64,000 nt of DNA from Raphanus sativus (GCF_000801105.2 NC_079519.1:35129288-35193287); one strand, 5' to 3'. Shown: positions 45,006 to 56,584, numbered from the stretch's first letter. Notes: generated from the letters alone by a model not told the origin. A program made the numbers and translations.

Positions 45006-46190
45006 TCACCCATCGCTATTTGAATTCTCATCTCTACTATCATCATCCTGATCGCTCTGTTGCGTCTGCGGCTGCTGCTGCTTCTCTTGATGTTCCACCG
45101 CATTGTTCACTTGTTCCGCGTCCGCGTTTCCGCCTCTCGAATAAGCCGCGTTCAAAGCGGCTAACACCCCAAGATTCGAGTCCGGCATACTCAAACCTAT
45201 ACTCTGATTCGGTTGCTGCTGCGGCTGAGCTAAGAAGGAACCTAACTGAAGCGGACTTCCTCTGTACTGATCCATCGGGAAACTAAACCCCGTTCCCGCC
45301 ATAAAATGAGTTGCACCTCCTCCTCCTCCAGCTCCCGCGCCCCCTGCTCCGAACGGCCACATATGTGCACGGTTGGTGTTGTTGCTGCTGCTCTCCACAA
45401 CCGCTGGCTGATTCCCGGCGACGCTGGTCGGTACGGGAAGCATCCAAAAGGTGTTTCCACCGGCTGACCTATTCGTCGGAGCAACTGCCCACATCGGAGC
45501 TCCGGTTGCACCCGCCGGAGCTTCACTTTCCTTCAAAGATTTGCTCTCGCTCTGCTTCCCCTCGTCCTCTTCCTTGGACGAATCAACAACCGATCTATAC
45601 CGTTTACTCGAGAAACGGTGCGGTGGAATCGTTTCCCCCTGAGCTTGTTGATGATGTTGTTGCTGATGCGGTTGAAGATGGTGATGAAATCCTATGTGAG
45701 CGTGAGCACCAAAGGCACCTCCTTGTTCATCGTACTGATGGTGGTGAGTAAGTCCGAGAGCACCGTAGAGAGGCACGGACTTCGACGGCGGCGGCGGCGC
45801 GGAGAGAGTCGAGCCGCTGCTCCGGAGGGAGACGCTCAGAGAGGAGAAGTTGGCCGGGATGGTTCCGGTGCCGGTGGCGGCGACAATCGCCGGCTCTGCT
45901 TGCTGGAGAAGCCACTCGATGGTTTCGCCGTCGGACTTGTGGCCGAGCTCTCTCGTCAGCTGAAAAACCCTAGCGGCGCAGAGAGCCGGCATCCTGATCC
46001 GCCGTCCTCTCCCGTCGACTTTCGTGTGACGGTCTTTCGTCGACCGCTTCGTCACGGCTCCTCCGGAAGTAGTTGGAGTCGCCGCCGCGGTGGATGAGGT
46101 CGTGGGGTCTTCAGATCTGGGGACGATTGAGAGAGAAGGATCGAGTAGATGTCGAGAAGCGGTGGCGCCGCCATCGTCGGAGAGATCCAT
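45006..46190 (-). CDS. TCP8: Class I TCP transcription factor
   Basis: An intronless 394-residue nuclear regulator. The TCP domain lies at about residues 50-103: basic region [20 protein letters not shown], then helix-loop-helix with [23 protein letters not shown]. The short basic region places it in class I (PCF type), which binds GTGGGNCCNN-type sites. Before the domain is a Ser/Thr/Ala-rich stretch. After it come a His/Gln-rich run (about residues 170-190), a Gly-rich loop and a Q-rich acidic tail, all typical of disordered activation regions. Its position between HISN1A and the bZIP gene matches Arabidopsis TCP8 (At1g58100), which acts in growth and immune gene control. Start at 46190 is the first ATG and gives the expected length. 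Confidence 0.94.
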   Translation of the reverse strand: MDLSDDGGATASRHLLDPSLSIVPRSEDPTTSSTAAATPTTSGGAVTKRSTKDRHTKVDGRGRRIRMPALCAARVFQLTRELGHKSDGETIEWLLQQAEPAIVAATGTGTIPANFSSLSVSLRSSGSTLSAPPPPSKSVPLYGALGLTHHHQYDEQGGAFGAHAHIGFHHHLQPHQQQHHQQAQGETIPPHRFSSKRYRSVVDSSKEEDEGKQSESKSLKESEAPAGATGAPMWAVAPTNRSAGGNTFWMLPVPTSVAGNQPAVVESSSNNTNRAHMWPFGAGGAGAGGGGGATHFMAGTGFSFPMDQYRGSPLQLGSFLAQPQQQPNQSIGLSMPDSNLGVLAALNAAYSRGGNADAEQVNNAVEHQEKQQQPQTQQSDQDDDSRDENSNSDG

Positions 46191-46328
46191 TTGATGTATG
46201 ATGAAGGGGAGAGAGAGAGGGGAGGAGATTGTAAATTAGGGTTTGGTGAGAGAGAATGAAACGGCCGTGGATGCTCGGGTTGTCGCCTTCATATCGCTTC
46301 CTGTGTTTTGACTCTTGTCTTCTTCTTA

Positions 46329-46351
46329 CCGAGAGAGAGAGAGAGAGGGTT
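46329..46351. repeat. GA repeat upstream of TCP8
   Basis: A (GA)n run about 140 bp upstream of the TCP8 start. GA/CT tracts in this position are common in plant promoters and leaders and can bind BPC-type proteins; function here is not shown. Confidence 0.6.
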
Positions 46352-48000
46352 TGATGATGTAAAAGCAGGTGGAAGACTTTTCCAGCAAGTGGTATTATTT
46401 TATTTGAAAAGCTTTTTTTGCCGTCATTAATATGATAATCATTTATTAATTTGTGTTTATCATATAAACGAAAAAATTAATTAGGTGATAAAACTATCCA
46501 CACTTAATGGAAATGACTTTCTTATTTTTAAAGGATGGCCTAGAAAAGTTTTGGTTTATTAGTTAAGATACTTTTTTGAATTTTCTGGAATTGTATAGAA
46601 ATATATGAGTTGGTGGGTTTGTTCTCCATGATTAGCTGGCAATAATAATGAACTTTGCAATAACTATTTTGGATTAGTGAAAATAGACATTTTATCGGGA
46701 TTATTTTGGTGAATTAGTGAGGTTAACTATTTTTCATTTATATGGTATGGTACATAGGACATGTGTATCGGAGCCGCTTCCTACCGCCTCCGTCAAAACC
46801 GTTGGAAGCCACTTTCGGGGGAGGGTTCGAGCAACTTGTAAAGAACTATACTTTTGATTTTCTAGTTTCATTTGTAAGAAGTGTTTAGCGTGGGAAGTAA
46901 TATAGTCGGATGATCTTGTTATCTACTAACTACAAGTTCATCTTTGTCTTGGACCATCTTTGTCTTGGACTAATTTCTTTGTTTTCTAGAGACTTTTTAA
47001 AAACTTTCTTTTGCAGTCACTAGAAACAGAATGGATGTATAGCAGGTTTTGGTTTCAATTCTACTGTAACCAAACCTTCATTTCATTTCATGAATGGCAT
47101 TTGAAATTTAGTAAAAAATAATAACATAGACATATTGCAAAAACATTATTCAGGGTAAACTTACAAATTGGGCAAACTTCAAGTGGCTAATTAGAAGATA
47201 GGGTAACTGTGAGTTTTTATTGATTTGAGTTTTCGAACCATTTTCGATTGATCATATTTGTTGAAAACGAAATATAATAATTTCTACCAATGTATGGTGT
47301 CTTACTGTCTTTCCAACAACTTTAAAACACAAATACGAATCAGAAGTATTCAATTCCTATAATTCTATAGTCCGTACAACTACTACATGCATTCTAAGTT
47401 TTTTTTTTTTGTCAACATGCATTTTAAGTTCTAACGAAAAAAAATTTGGGTAGACATGTAATATATCTATGGAAGCAGAGGGAACCAGAGAGAGAGAACG
47501 AGACACAACACACAAATGTTTAATGAATTTGTCACAGTGAGAGAACAGATGAGCATCTTTTAGACAGTGAAGCGTGCGTATTTTTGCAGGTGGGGACAGC
47601 TCATTCCAATCCACCTCCGTATCTCCATTCACCTTTTCCTTTGATATTTTTCGTTTTATAAGATTTATTAAATGGGTATCCGATACCTTATTGTTTATTT
47701 TTGATCAATCGTCATTATGCTAGATACCTATAAAAAAACTTGATATTAGCAATATACCATATACAGTACAATTTAGTGTGTCAGGGTAGATATTTTACAT
47801 ACATAATTACCTAAAAGTCCTTTTCTTCCTTCTCCAACAACATCTCTCTCATCCCTCCTCCTTCTCTTACGCTTTCTTCTCCTCTCAACTCCATGACTGC
47901 CCTATTTCTTTTTCTCCTCTCAAATCCTCTCCTCTCATCAAAATTAAACCCTAACCTCCCTCCCCCCTTTATGGATAAGTAAACCCATGGAAAAAAATTT
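46352..48000. other. AT-rich intergenic DNA
   Basis: No gene was recognised. A less AT-rich patch near 46770-46835 (gccgcttcctaccgcctccg and gggagggttcgagcaac) has no clear identity. Confidence 0.4.
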
Positions 48001-48340
48001 ACATCGTCCTCGACGTGGAGTTTATGGCGGAGGCGTAGACGGAGGAGGAACTGCCGGAGAAATTGATCGGAGGCTCGCGTGAGGGGGAGGGGAGACAGAG
48101 ACGGAGGAGCGGAGGGAGAACATAGAGAACGGATGGAGGAGGAGCTGCCGGAAAGATTGATGCGGAGGAGCAGACAGAGGACGAACTGCCGGAGAGATTG
48201 ATCGGAGGTTCGCGTGAGGGGGAAGGGAGACAGAGACGGAGGAGCGGAGGGAGAACAGAGATAGCGGATGGAGGAGGAGCTGCCGGAGAGATTGATCGGA
48301 GCTGGACGTCGTGGAAGGAGCGGAGGTGACGGCGATGGAG
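48001..48340. repeat. GC-rich tandem duplication, period about 135 bp
   Basis: A purine-rich unit starting ctgccggaga at 48051 recurs at 48186 with few changes, and a third partial start lies near 48281. The minus-strand frame 47999-48478 (about 159 codons, Ser/Pro-rich, with the repeated phrase PPLLRLCLPSPSREPPIN) merely reflects the repeat. It has no known domain. The block stands out sharply from AT-rich flanks and could be part of a non-coding transposon. Confidence 0.75.
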
Positions 48341-48579
48341 GAGAGGGGGAGCTAACGTGACGGCGCGGGAGGTGGGAAGGGACGCGCTGCGGGAGCCTTG
48401 GACGGTGGTCGGGTTGGATTGTCGGCGGATCTGGGGGTAGCTGTTGGTGTGGTCATAGACGGGAAGGGATACTGACAATGAAGAAGGGTGGGTGTTGATG
48501 GTGGGTGAGAAGGAGGTTAGAACTAGAGGGAGATGGTGTCGATATGGGAGAGAGATGTGGTCAGGGAGAGAGAGAGAGT

Positions 48580-49762
48580 AATAGGGGTAGCAAAGACATT
48601 AGAAAAAATGTACAGTGTATAATAGTGACTTTTGGTATATCTTTAATTATGCAAAAACACGTGGGTAGGGAATGCAATTTCTCTTGTTTTTATTTAAATC
48701 AGGTAAACAGCTTCAATTTGTTTTAGTTTTGTAACTAAAACTTAAGTTAACAAATAAAAATAATTGACATTTTTAGTTTTATTTCATTTGTACACCTTGT
48801 TATAAGAAGATAATAATTTACTGAGTTATTTCCAAAACAGAAGTAAGTAGCTAAATATATAAAATTTCAAACTATTATATGTACATATTTTTATATTATC
48901 AATTAAAATTTATACTTATAACTAAAATAAATTTAGTTTCATCAAATGCAAATTTATTTTTAAATTATTCATGTAATTTTTGTAGACAGATTTGTAGTGC
49001 TCATGATAAGATTGAAAACTAAAAACAATCACAACCAATATTATATATCATTTATATTAATAAAGCATAAGTCACTTTTGCAATCAAATATAGGCATGTG
49101 GCAAATTTATCAAGATTAAAAGAAAAAAAGAAAAATTAGGGAGAACTAATTTATTTGAACTTCTATTTTCAAAAACAAGAAATACTAATTTTCTTCATAT
49201 AAGAAACATTTAAATTATATGATATTGTAATTTTAATAATAAATATTAACAATAAATATTAAATATATTTTAAATAATCAAATAAATTAAGACAATGTTG
49301 TAAAATCCACTTTTTGGTCAATGTAAAATCCAGCTTTGTTTTAAAATTCTAGTACCAAGGCAAATTCTGAAGCAATAAAATATCTCGACACTTCACAGAC
49401 CTTACAACAGAGAATGTCATCAACTTTACATGAAGCATTCACTCGAAGGGGATGCACCATTTTACCAGTAACATAAAAATACAAACAAACAAACAGTAGA
49501 TATCATAGTACAGCTCCACATATCAGTGTTACTACTTTGTCCGGGTTCGATACATTCGTCCCATATCACAAGTCGCTACAACAAATCACCAGATAAATGA
49601 AGTCGAGGTGTCTGATCTTCGAACTAAACCCACCTCAAGCAAAAGCCATATGCTGGAAAAAAACACAGGAAACGGAAAAGGTGATGATGACCTGCTCTTG
49701 CTGAAACGCCAGGCCCTTAAATAAGATCTAATGAACCAGTGGGTGGTAGAGAGATTCATTGA
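48580..49762. other. AT-rich intergenic DNA and bZIP 3' UTR
   Basis: Nothing coding was seen. The last few hundred bases before 49763 are probably the bZIP 3' UTR. Confidence 0.4.
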
Positions 49763-51226
49763 CTAAAAGTGAAATTGACTCGTCACTGATACAGAATCAC
49801 GGCTAGAGTTGGAATCCTTGCTGTTTAGGGAAAGACTCGAGAACTGAGAGTCAAGATCTTTGCTACTGGCACGTTTGTGAGTTGCTGATGGTTGTTGTTG
49901 TAGCTGTTGCTGCTGATACAGAGCTCGTAGTCTTCCAATCTCCTTTTCCAACAGTTCCTGTTCCACTGGAGAATAAATAACTCATGAGTTGTGTAGTAAC
50001 TACTTATGCCACAATCTTGATGATAACTAGATAATACTTCAAAACTCATACATCGGATTAGAGAAACTTACTTTGTTTGATCAGCTTCTCCTGAGCTATA
50101 CTTTCTAGACGCTGCTTAAGAGCTTTATTTTCCATACTCAGAATAAGATTCCTCTGATTGAGAAAATCAAGATCAGCTGAAACCTTTGACCCTTCTGCCT
50201 ATACTTACCAACCAAAACATACTTTAGTGCTCTCCCAAAATTGTAATCTAATTCATCTTTCTAGAAACTGTTTCTTTTTTAAAAACATTACCTGCAATGC
50301 TTGCACAGTCCTTTCTAGTTCAGATATGTACTGAAGCTTACGGACCCGCGATCGTTGTGCAAATTGCCTGCAGGAAGCAACAATAATAAACCATGTTATG
50401 ATAATGGGAACTATAGATAATAATCAATAATCATTCCATCAGTGCTATAAGTATTATTCAAAGAAATAAACCCTTCTCAAGTTGATAAGACCAACCACAA
50501 CGGAGTAAAAGAGATGACATACTGTTTGGCACGTCTTGTATTGTCAGCATCACTAGTCCCAGGCTGAGTACTGGAGTTTTTTAGCTCAGGAGAGAACTTT
50601 TTAGGGTCATGGGAAAGAGTTTTGGCGTAGTTTTTCGTCTCTGGTACTTCTTGAGGCATATATGATGAAGGTCCCATGTGTTTTCCACCAACACTATCTC
50701 TAGTGAAAGGTAGCCAAGAAGGACGAGGACCAGATGCCACCAAAGAATCCCTCTGTCGATTTAGAAAATTAGAATCAGCGTAGAAGGCAGCGTCCTGAGC
50801 GTTTCTGCTCCAATCAAGCTCATGAACCCCTCTCTGAGAGTGAGAACCCGTATTCCTATAGCTGAAATCGTTTTGGAGAGTCAAGCTAATGTTTTTAGCA
50901 TTAGCCATGTCTAGGTAAGCGTAAGAGTCACTTGACGAGCGCCGATGACCGCATTTGCGAACAGGGCTCTCGGGCTCATTGAGAAGATCATCTAGCCAAG
51001 AGGGAGGCTCTTCTACCAAATCGCTCTCTGAGGAAGTCCGCTGGTGGTGATGGTGGTGGTGGTGAGGTTTCTCATCGTTAAGTTTGTGACCGTGCCTTGA
51101 ACCAAGTGGGATATACTCGGAGTATGGTGCTGACACGGTAGGAAACGGAATCTTTGGAGGGAGCAAAGCGTTTTTGCCTGGGTGCATCAAGTCTTTCACA
51201 CTCTGTGTTCCCTTGGAGCTAGCCAT
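49763..51226 (-). CDS. bZIP76: bZIP transcription factor (At1g58110 type), 4 exons
   Basis: Exons 50523-51226, 50292-50367, 50072-50198 and 49763-49965 join in frame to 369 residues; start ATG at 51226. The N-terminal half is disordered and polar, with a run of seven His (about residue 50) and the conserved phrase [12 protein letters not shown]. The basic region reads [20 protein letters not shown] and runs straight into a long leucine zipper ([11 protein letters not shown] ... [18 protein letters not shown]). The Asn that normally contacts DNA is Lys here, and the next Arg is Gln. A Q-rich Ser-rich tail follows. The family otherwise resembles group E bZIPs (bZIP34, bZIP61). A 5' UTR intron lies upstream of 51240. 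It probably acts as a heterodimer partner; this is inference. Confidence 0.92.
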
Positions 51227-51265
51227 TGCTCTCTGCCTAATAACACCATAAACACACACAAAACA

Positions 51266-51480
51266 TTATTAAATCAGATCTGACTATTTTAAAATCATTG
51301 CAGAAACATTCTATATAGCACCCGCAGTTAATAGTAACACAAATTTCTACATATACATACATATTTTTATTTCTACATATAAACATATTTTTATTAAATC
51401 AGATCTGACTATTTTAAAATCATTGCAGAAACATTCTATATAGCACCCGCAGTTAATAGTAACACAAATTTCTACATATA
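51266..51480. repeat. Perfect 90-bp tandem duplication in the bZIP 5' UTR intron
   Basis: The stretch 51266-51355 recurs without a visible change at 51391-51480 (period 125 bp), with a short spacer of tacat/ttttat words. It lies inside the intron just upstream of the coding start. Identity suggests a very recent duplication. Confidence 0.93.
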
Positions 51481-52212
51481 TACATTTTTTTTTTATGTTT
51501 TTGTTACTGTTAGAACACGTTACCTAGTGTTCATGCGGAGACATCAAAGCATAGATCAATGCAGAAAATCTTAAAACAGTAGTACTTATGTTTAATGAAT
51601 TCTCCACAAAATTTCTTTCTTTTTTTTTATTTGGGAATGAAAAAGCTGACATTATTACAGCACATCGAAATAGGCAGAGAGACCCATTCAGACCAGACAA
51701 GACCAGCTCATCAAGTTGCTTTCTCATTACGCTAGATTAACATCACACACTTTGTTTTCAGACTCATCAAACTGATTACAACCTTTTTTTAATTACCAAA
51801 ATCAATTAAAATTTTTTTCTGACAGTCAAACAATCAATCAAAGGCAAAAATAATCAATAATCCATGAAAAAGTAAGTGAAACCCAGAAATTATAATGATG
51901 GAATAGATACAGATTTGTCTTCCATTTCACGATAATCGATTCTAATTTCAAACCAAAAAGAAAAAAGAAGAAGAAAACTAACCAGTCGGAGAAATCGAGG
52001 ATTGAGAAAATGGATCCGAATCGAAGAAGTTGAGAATGATGGGTTTGGTCCGTACAAGAAAAGGAGAAGAAGGTCGTTGGGGGGGTGTTGGAATCTGTAA
52101 AGAAACTCTGTTGCCTGCCTATCTGTCTCTTATCGTTGATGAATGGGAGATTGAATGGAATGAGGAGAAGTATCAATTGACTCTCGAGGAAGAGCAAATT
52201 TTAGTTCTCTAA

Positions 52213-53277
52213 AAGGAAACCAAAGGCTTTCTCTTTTTGACCTCGGCCCTTTTTTTTCCTTTAGGCCCTTTTTTGTCTTGGGCCTTTTCCACTTCATTTT
52301 CGTTATTTATAAATCGTTCCAAGTACTTTTATTATATTTACATTTGCGCCGGTTGTTTTCTTTCTCGCGGTTTTGTGATTCAAATACAAAGGATTAAAAA
52401 TTGGAACGAACATCAAACCGGATATGCCTTTGGGTTGACTCAACTTCTTCCATGTCCCCATATCTCTATAGACAATCTTCTATGGGCCTCTTAAATCCCT
52501 TATATCCCCTTGTTTTAATGAAACATAGAAATCTGATTTTGTCTTTTTTTCTATTTTCAAAATTTTCAAAAAGTTTAGAATTGTATGTGATTTCATATTA
52601 TCTACGATTTGAAATAGGTATAGTTTTACTTAGTTGTATTGAGTTTTACTTCGTGATACTGGATAATATTGATGTTTAATTATACATGTTATACAAATAC
52701 TACTGAATATTATTGAGTGCAGTTATACGAAATTCTACTAAATTATACTACTGAGTGCAGTTATACCAAACAATAAAAACAGATGATTAAAAGTTTTAAA
52801 GCACCAATAAAAATCGAAGCAACATTGCATTCACAAAACAATATAAAACTCAATCTCAAAAGCACATAAAATATAAAATTTAATATCAAATGAAATACAT
52901 AAATCAAATTCCTCAATTTCATTAGTGACAGAGGGATTGGATGATGGTATTGTAGCTTATTCACACCAGATTCATCTTGAATAGTACTAAAAATAGTGCA
53001 AATACATTTACTAGAGCTGGACACAAATACCCGTTACTTGAATAATACTCGATACTCTCCCTGTATTTGTCCTCCGAACACAAATACTCGTCATAATCAA
53101 AACAAGTAACAAGTCATAAAATTTTATTACTTGCAAATACAAATCAAGTACCAAATCTTAAATTTATTTTAGGTACTTGACTTGTTTACTTGATCATCAA
53201 AATATTTTATAAAATTTAAGGTCTACCTCACCTCTACGGAATCACTTACATCATAATTTGTAAAGCTTCATCTTTCA
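52213..53277. other. Intergenic DNA upstream of the bZIP gene
   Basis: Three GGCCC/GGGCC words at 52240-52290 may be promoter elements of the bZIP gene. At 53014-53210 a stretch starting tagagctggacacaaatacc looks like one end of a hAT-like element, but no opposite end was found. No coding signal. Confidence 0.4.
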
Positions 53278-53280
53278 TTA

Positions 53281-53797
53281 GACTATGTACAATGGTTTCA
53301 AGATTCAACACACTCCACTTCATCTTTTTATATTACACATCATCTTCTTTTTTTCCATCTCATCATTCAACACATATTAACTTTTACCTAATACAATAGT
53401 TTTGTTTAATAAAATTTAACACCATATTTTACAAATTAATGATTATTTTTTAAATATCCAAATTTAATAAACTTAGTCTCTATTGATAGAGAATTTAAAA
53501 TGATAGATTTTCATATTAAAAATAAAAATAAATTATTTTATTTATAATAAAATAATTGATTTTAAAAAACAAAGAAGATATGAAAATGTCGAAAAACCTT
53601 AGAAAAATGACATGTGTCATTAGAGGTCCCTACTTCCTTCTTATTCAATTAGTTGAATATTTTCAACACAGTTTAGTCCACATCATCAAATTTCATTTTT
53701 CAATATCTTCATTGTAGCTTCGTAAAAAAAAAAAAAATCCTCATTGTAGTGATTCAACTGTTGAATTTTTTATTCAACATCTCTCTTGTACATAGTC
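53281..53797. mobile_element. Tourist-like MITE (PIF/Harbinger type), 517 bp
   Basis: The left end GACTATGTACAATGG pairs with the right end, on the other strand GACTATGTACAAGAG. The first 12 bases are identical. The 3-bp word TTA flanks both sides (53278-53280 and 53798-53800), the target duplication typical of PIF/Harbinger elements. The inside is AT-rich, with a second nested inverted motif (ttcaac/gttgaa) near the right end. It encodes nothing. Confidence 0.85.
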
Positions 53798-53800
53798 TTA

Positions 53801-55030
53801 TAAACACTGTGTTTATCAATCTCAGGTCACTCCATAAAGTTGATGTGGACTTTGATTTTTTTTGTCGTATGATTAAATATAATACGAAACTTTACGATGA
53901 AAAGTTATATATTTGCTTTTTACGAACTCATGTAAAAAGCTCTTTAAACAAAATTACGCAATTGTCTTGGAGTTCGAGTCTGGGAGTATCCTAAAAAGAA
54001 GAATGGTTTTAGAGTTTTTCTTGGCGAGTATGGTTTTAACCAAGGATAGTATAGGCAGCCAAAAGCTTTAAGTTCGGTGTAGTTTTGGATTGTGCCAAAC
54101 AGCTACTGATTGGGCGATTAATGAAAAAAAAATAGGGTGGGTAGGCTGTTAATGAGGACCATCTTGAATTATGACTCATTCATTCACCAACTGATTCATG
54201 ACATTCATAAAGTTTTTCTTTTGTTAAGTCGATATGTGATTACACATTTTTGGTGCTTAGTCAGACGGTGTAATCACAGATCATGACGAAAAGCTGCTTT
54301 AATTATGAGCTTTAATGGTCGAAACTTATTGATGGTTAGTAGGCTGTTGAATTTTAAATTTCGGTTTTGGTTAGGCCTATCTGTCGGTTCGATTCCGTAT
54401 GATCATTTGGGGCTGTTATATTTATGAGGTTGTTCATATAGTTTTAGGTAAAGATAATTTAGTATAAGAAAAGTAACGGTCAACTTGTAGTTTTCCCGCT
54501 CACCCAATAAACATAGTCAAAACATATACATTATCCACTCTCACCTTACACCTAAAATAGAGTCAAAACAGCTAAGAACTTGAATGAGTTAGCACTGATG
54601 TGGACATCCTAATAAAAGAGGGTGGTGAGGTTACTTGCACAGAAAGTTATAACCCCTAATTAATTTAGAGGAAACTATCTCAAAATAGATAGAGGCATAC
54701 CGTAAACAAAGGCTTCAACAAAACAGAAAGCCCCTTTATATTTTCAATCTAACTCTCTCTCACCTCTTGCGGGACAAAAAAAAAAGAAAGAACTAAGGCC
54801 TTTAATTGAACTCACAAAGATCAATTAAACACAACCTTTTTTCTGCTCTCTATCTCTTTTTCATCCCATATGTTGCTTCCCTAAAGAATGTAAAGCAACA
54901 TCTGAGGATTCATTGAAAACCAGACATAAACTTACAACTAAACAAAAACAAAAACATATTATATTTGTTTGTGTGTGTCTTAATGATGAAATAGAAGATT
55001 GAGAGTAAGAAATAGGTTGATATACCCGCA
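53801..55030. other. Intergenic DNA and upstream region of the At1g58120-type gene
   Basis: No coding signal was found. Pyrimidine-rich sequence near 54720-54860 may mark the promoter or leader of the following gene. Confidence 0.4.
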
Positions 55031-55141
55031 ATGGAGATAGAGAGAATGAGGCAGTTGATGTTCCTTTGGTCTAATTTGAAGAGCAGCCGCGTTTCTCTCA
55101 CCGGTGGGAATCACACAGCCGCTAGGTTCTGCAACCGCTAG
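55031..55141 (+). CDS. Conserved peptide upstream ORF (CPuORF45 type), 36 aa
   Basis: A short frame from ATG at 55031 to TAG at 55139-55141 lies 171 bases before the main start codon in the leader of the next gene. It encodes 36 residues, with MRQLMFLWSNLKSS in the first half and TGGNHTAARFCNR at the end. Arabidopsis At1g58120 is known to carry such a conserved upstream peptide (CPuORF45, At1g58122). I place this frame there by position and general shape; I did not compare the sequences. Peptides of this class usually lower translation of the main frame by stalling ribosomes near their stop codon, often in response to a metabolite. The regulator here is unknown. Confidence 0.75.
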   Translation: MEIERMRQLMFLWSNLKSSRVSLTGGNHTAARFCNR

Positions 55142-55312
55142 TCTCGCCTTTCTCTAACCCTCTCTTCTCTCTTCTCTTCCTTTTTCTTTTACCTGTTTTT
55201 CTATTCTTATAAATTCCTTTTTAGCTTTCTTCTTCTCATCTCTTTTTCCTATTAGCTATCAACTTCACTTTTGGGCACGCTCCCCTTTGTCTCTCAGCTT
55301 TTAAGAACAAAA

Positions 55313-56584
55313 ATGGTGTTTGTTACTGTCCAAAACTTTCACTCCATGTGTCAAAAGCATTTGCACTACCTCTTGAAAAAGAAAGACGGTTCGAGCCACT
55401 CTTTTGGCTCGGCTGATTCTTCCCCCAAGGCTAATCGTTCTGAAGTCTTGAGTCTTTTTATGAGATCAACCCTTTTGGTTTTGCTGTTTCTGTCATTTAC
55501 TTGGTTGAATCTGCTTAAGCATGAAACTGACGCAACCGCTGCATCTAAGTCGGTTGAATCTGATTATCATCATAAGCTATTGCCTTTGCTTCTTAATGAC
55601 TTAGAGAAGGAAGGTCTCTTTAAACATGGAGACAAAGCACTCCTCCTAAGCGAAGGAGATGGTGAGTTCACTGGCACTTCATACTCTCAAACAATTATCG
55701 AAACCACCGAGGTGCGTTTTGTATCTGCAAACGATGAGGAGACGCAGCGCATGGTCCCAAGCGAGACCTTTGATCTTGCCTTTGCACATTCTCGTCACAT
55801 CGACTCTGTTGAGTTTCTAGACCGGACTCTCAAAGTTGGCGGTATCCTCACCGTCCAACTCAACCATCATGATCTTCCTCCAAGTTTCTTGAAACGTTTA
55901 AACTACGAAATAGTCTACTTGAGGAGCAATGACTACACGGTAATGGCCATGAGGAAAACAGAGGAAACAGAGCAAAAACAGAGCATAGGCGCCGCCACTG
56001 GTAGAAAGCTCCTCAGTATCAAAGAAAAAGAGGCGAAGAAGAAAGCTTTGAGTAAGCTAGAGGATGTTCTCCTTGAACCACCAAGAGCAGCTTCAAGAAA
56101 ATCAAGAACCTACCTGAAACGTACAAGGTACCTCCCTGACCTTATGGGGGATAGTTTGGACCTCGAGAGCTACTCGAGGCGGGTGTTCATCGATGTGGGT
56201 GATGGAAAAGGAAGCAGCGGAACAGAATGGTTTGTTAAAAACTACCCAACGAGGAAGCTGAAGTTTGAGATGTACAAGGTTGAGACAGTAAACGATGAGA
56301 TGAGCATAGAGTCTGAGAATATGGGGATCACGGAGTGGCTGAAGGAGAATGCGAAGGAGGAGGAATACGTGGTAATGAAGGCAGAGGCCGAAGTGGTGGA
56401 GGAGATGATGAGGACCAAGTCGATTAAAATGGTGGATGAGCTTTTCTTGGAGTGCAAGCCAAAGGGTTTATGGCTAAAGGGAAGGAAGATGCAGAGTAAG
56501 AGCGGTAGGGCTTACTGGGAGTGTTTGGCTCTATATGGCAAACTTAGAGATGAAGGTGTTGCTGTGCATCAATGGTGGGGTTGA
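55313..56584 (+). CDS. At1g58120-type protein, membrane-anchored methyltransferase-like
   Basis: A single-exon protein of 423 residues. The ATG at 55313 (aaaaATGG context) is chosen; a longer frame upstream has no ATG. One signal-anchor segment lies at about residues 46-68 (LFMRSTLLVLLFLSFTWLNLL). The luminal part contains DKALLLSEGDGEF, a DLAFAHSRHI stretch and LKVGGILTVQL, an arrangement seen in SAM-dependent methyltransferase folds, though the glycine-rich SAM loop is weak. The C-terminal third (FIDVGDGKGSSGTEWFVKNYP) is conserved in this plant family. Arabidopsis annotation links it to methyltransferases; its substrate is unknown. Expression is likely held down by the upstream peptide. 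Confidence 0.85.
   Translation: MVFVTVQNFHSMCQKHLHYLLKKKDGSSHSFGSADSSPKANRSEVLSLFMRSTLLVLLFLSFTWLNLLKHETDATAASKSVESDYHHKLLPLLLNDLEKEGLFKHGDKALLLSEGDGEFTGTSYSQTIIETTEVRFVSANDEETQRMVPSETFDLAFAHSRHIDSVEFLDRTLKVGGILTVQLNHHDLPPSFLKRLNYEIVYLRSNDYTVMAMRKTEETEQKQSIGAATGRKLLSIKEKEAKKKALSKLEDVLLEPPRAASRKSRTYLKRTRYLPDLMGDSLDLESYSRRVFIDVGDGKGSSGTEWFVKNYPTRKLKFEMYKVETVNDEMSIESENMGITEWLKENAKEEEYVVMKAEAEVVEEMMRTKSIKMVDELFLECKPKGLWLKGRKMQSKSGRAYWECLALYGKLRDEGVAVHQWWG

Noticed and set aside
45311..46097. Long plus-strand frames opposite TCP8
   Set aside because: They mirror the GC-rich, intronless TCP8 coding sequence and have no domain of their own.
46770..46835. A patch with ggttcgagc resembling a tRNA B box
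   Set aside because: No A box at the right distance, no cloverleaf and no A tail, so neither a tRNA nor a SINE can be supported.
47999..48478. A 159-codon Ser/Pro-rich frame
   Set aside because: It follows the 135-bp tandem repeat and has no recognisable domain or conserved start; recorded as a repeat instead.
53014..53210. Possible hAT element end (tagagctggacacaaatacc)
   Set aside because: No matching opposite end or target duplication was found within the next kilobase.
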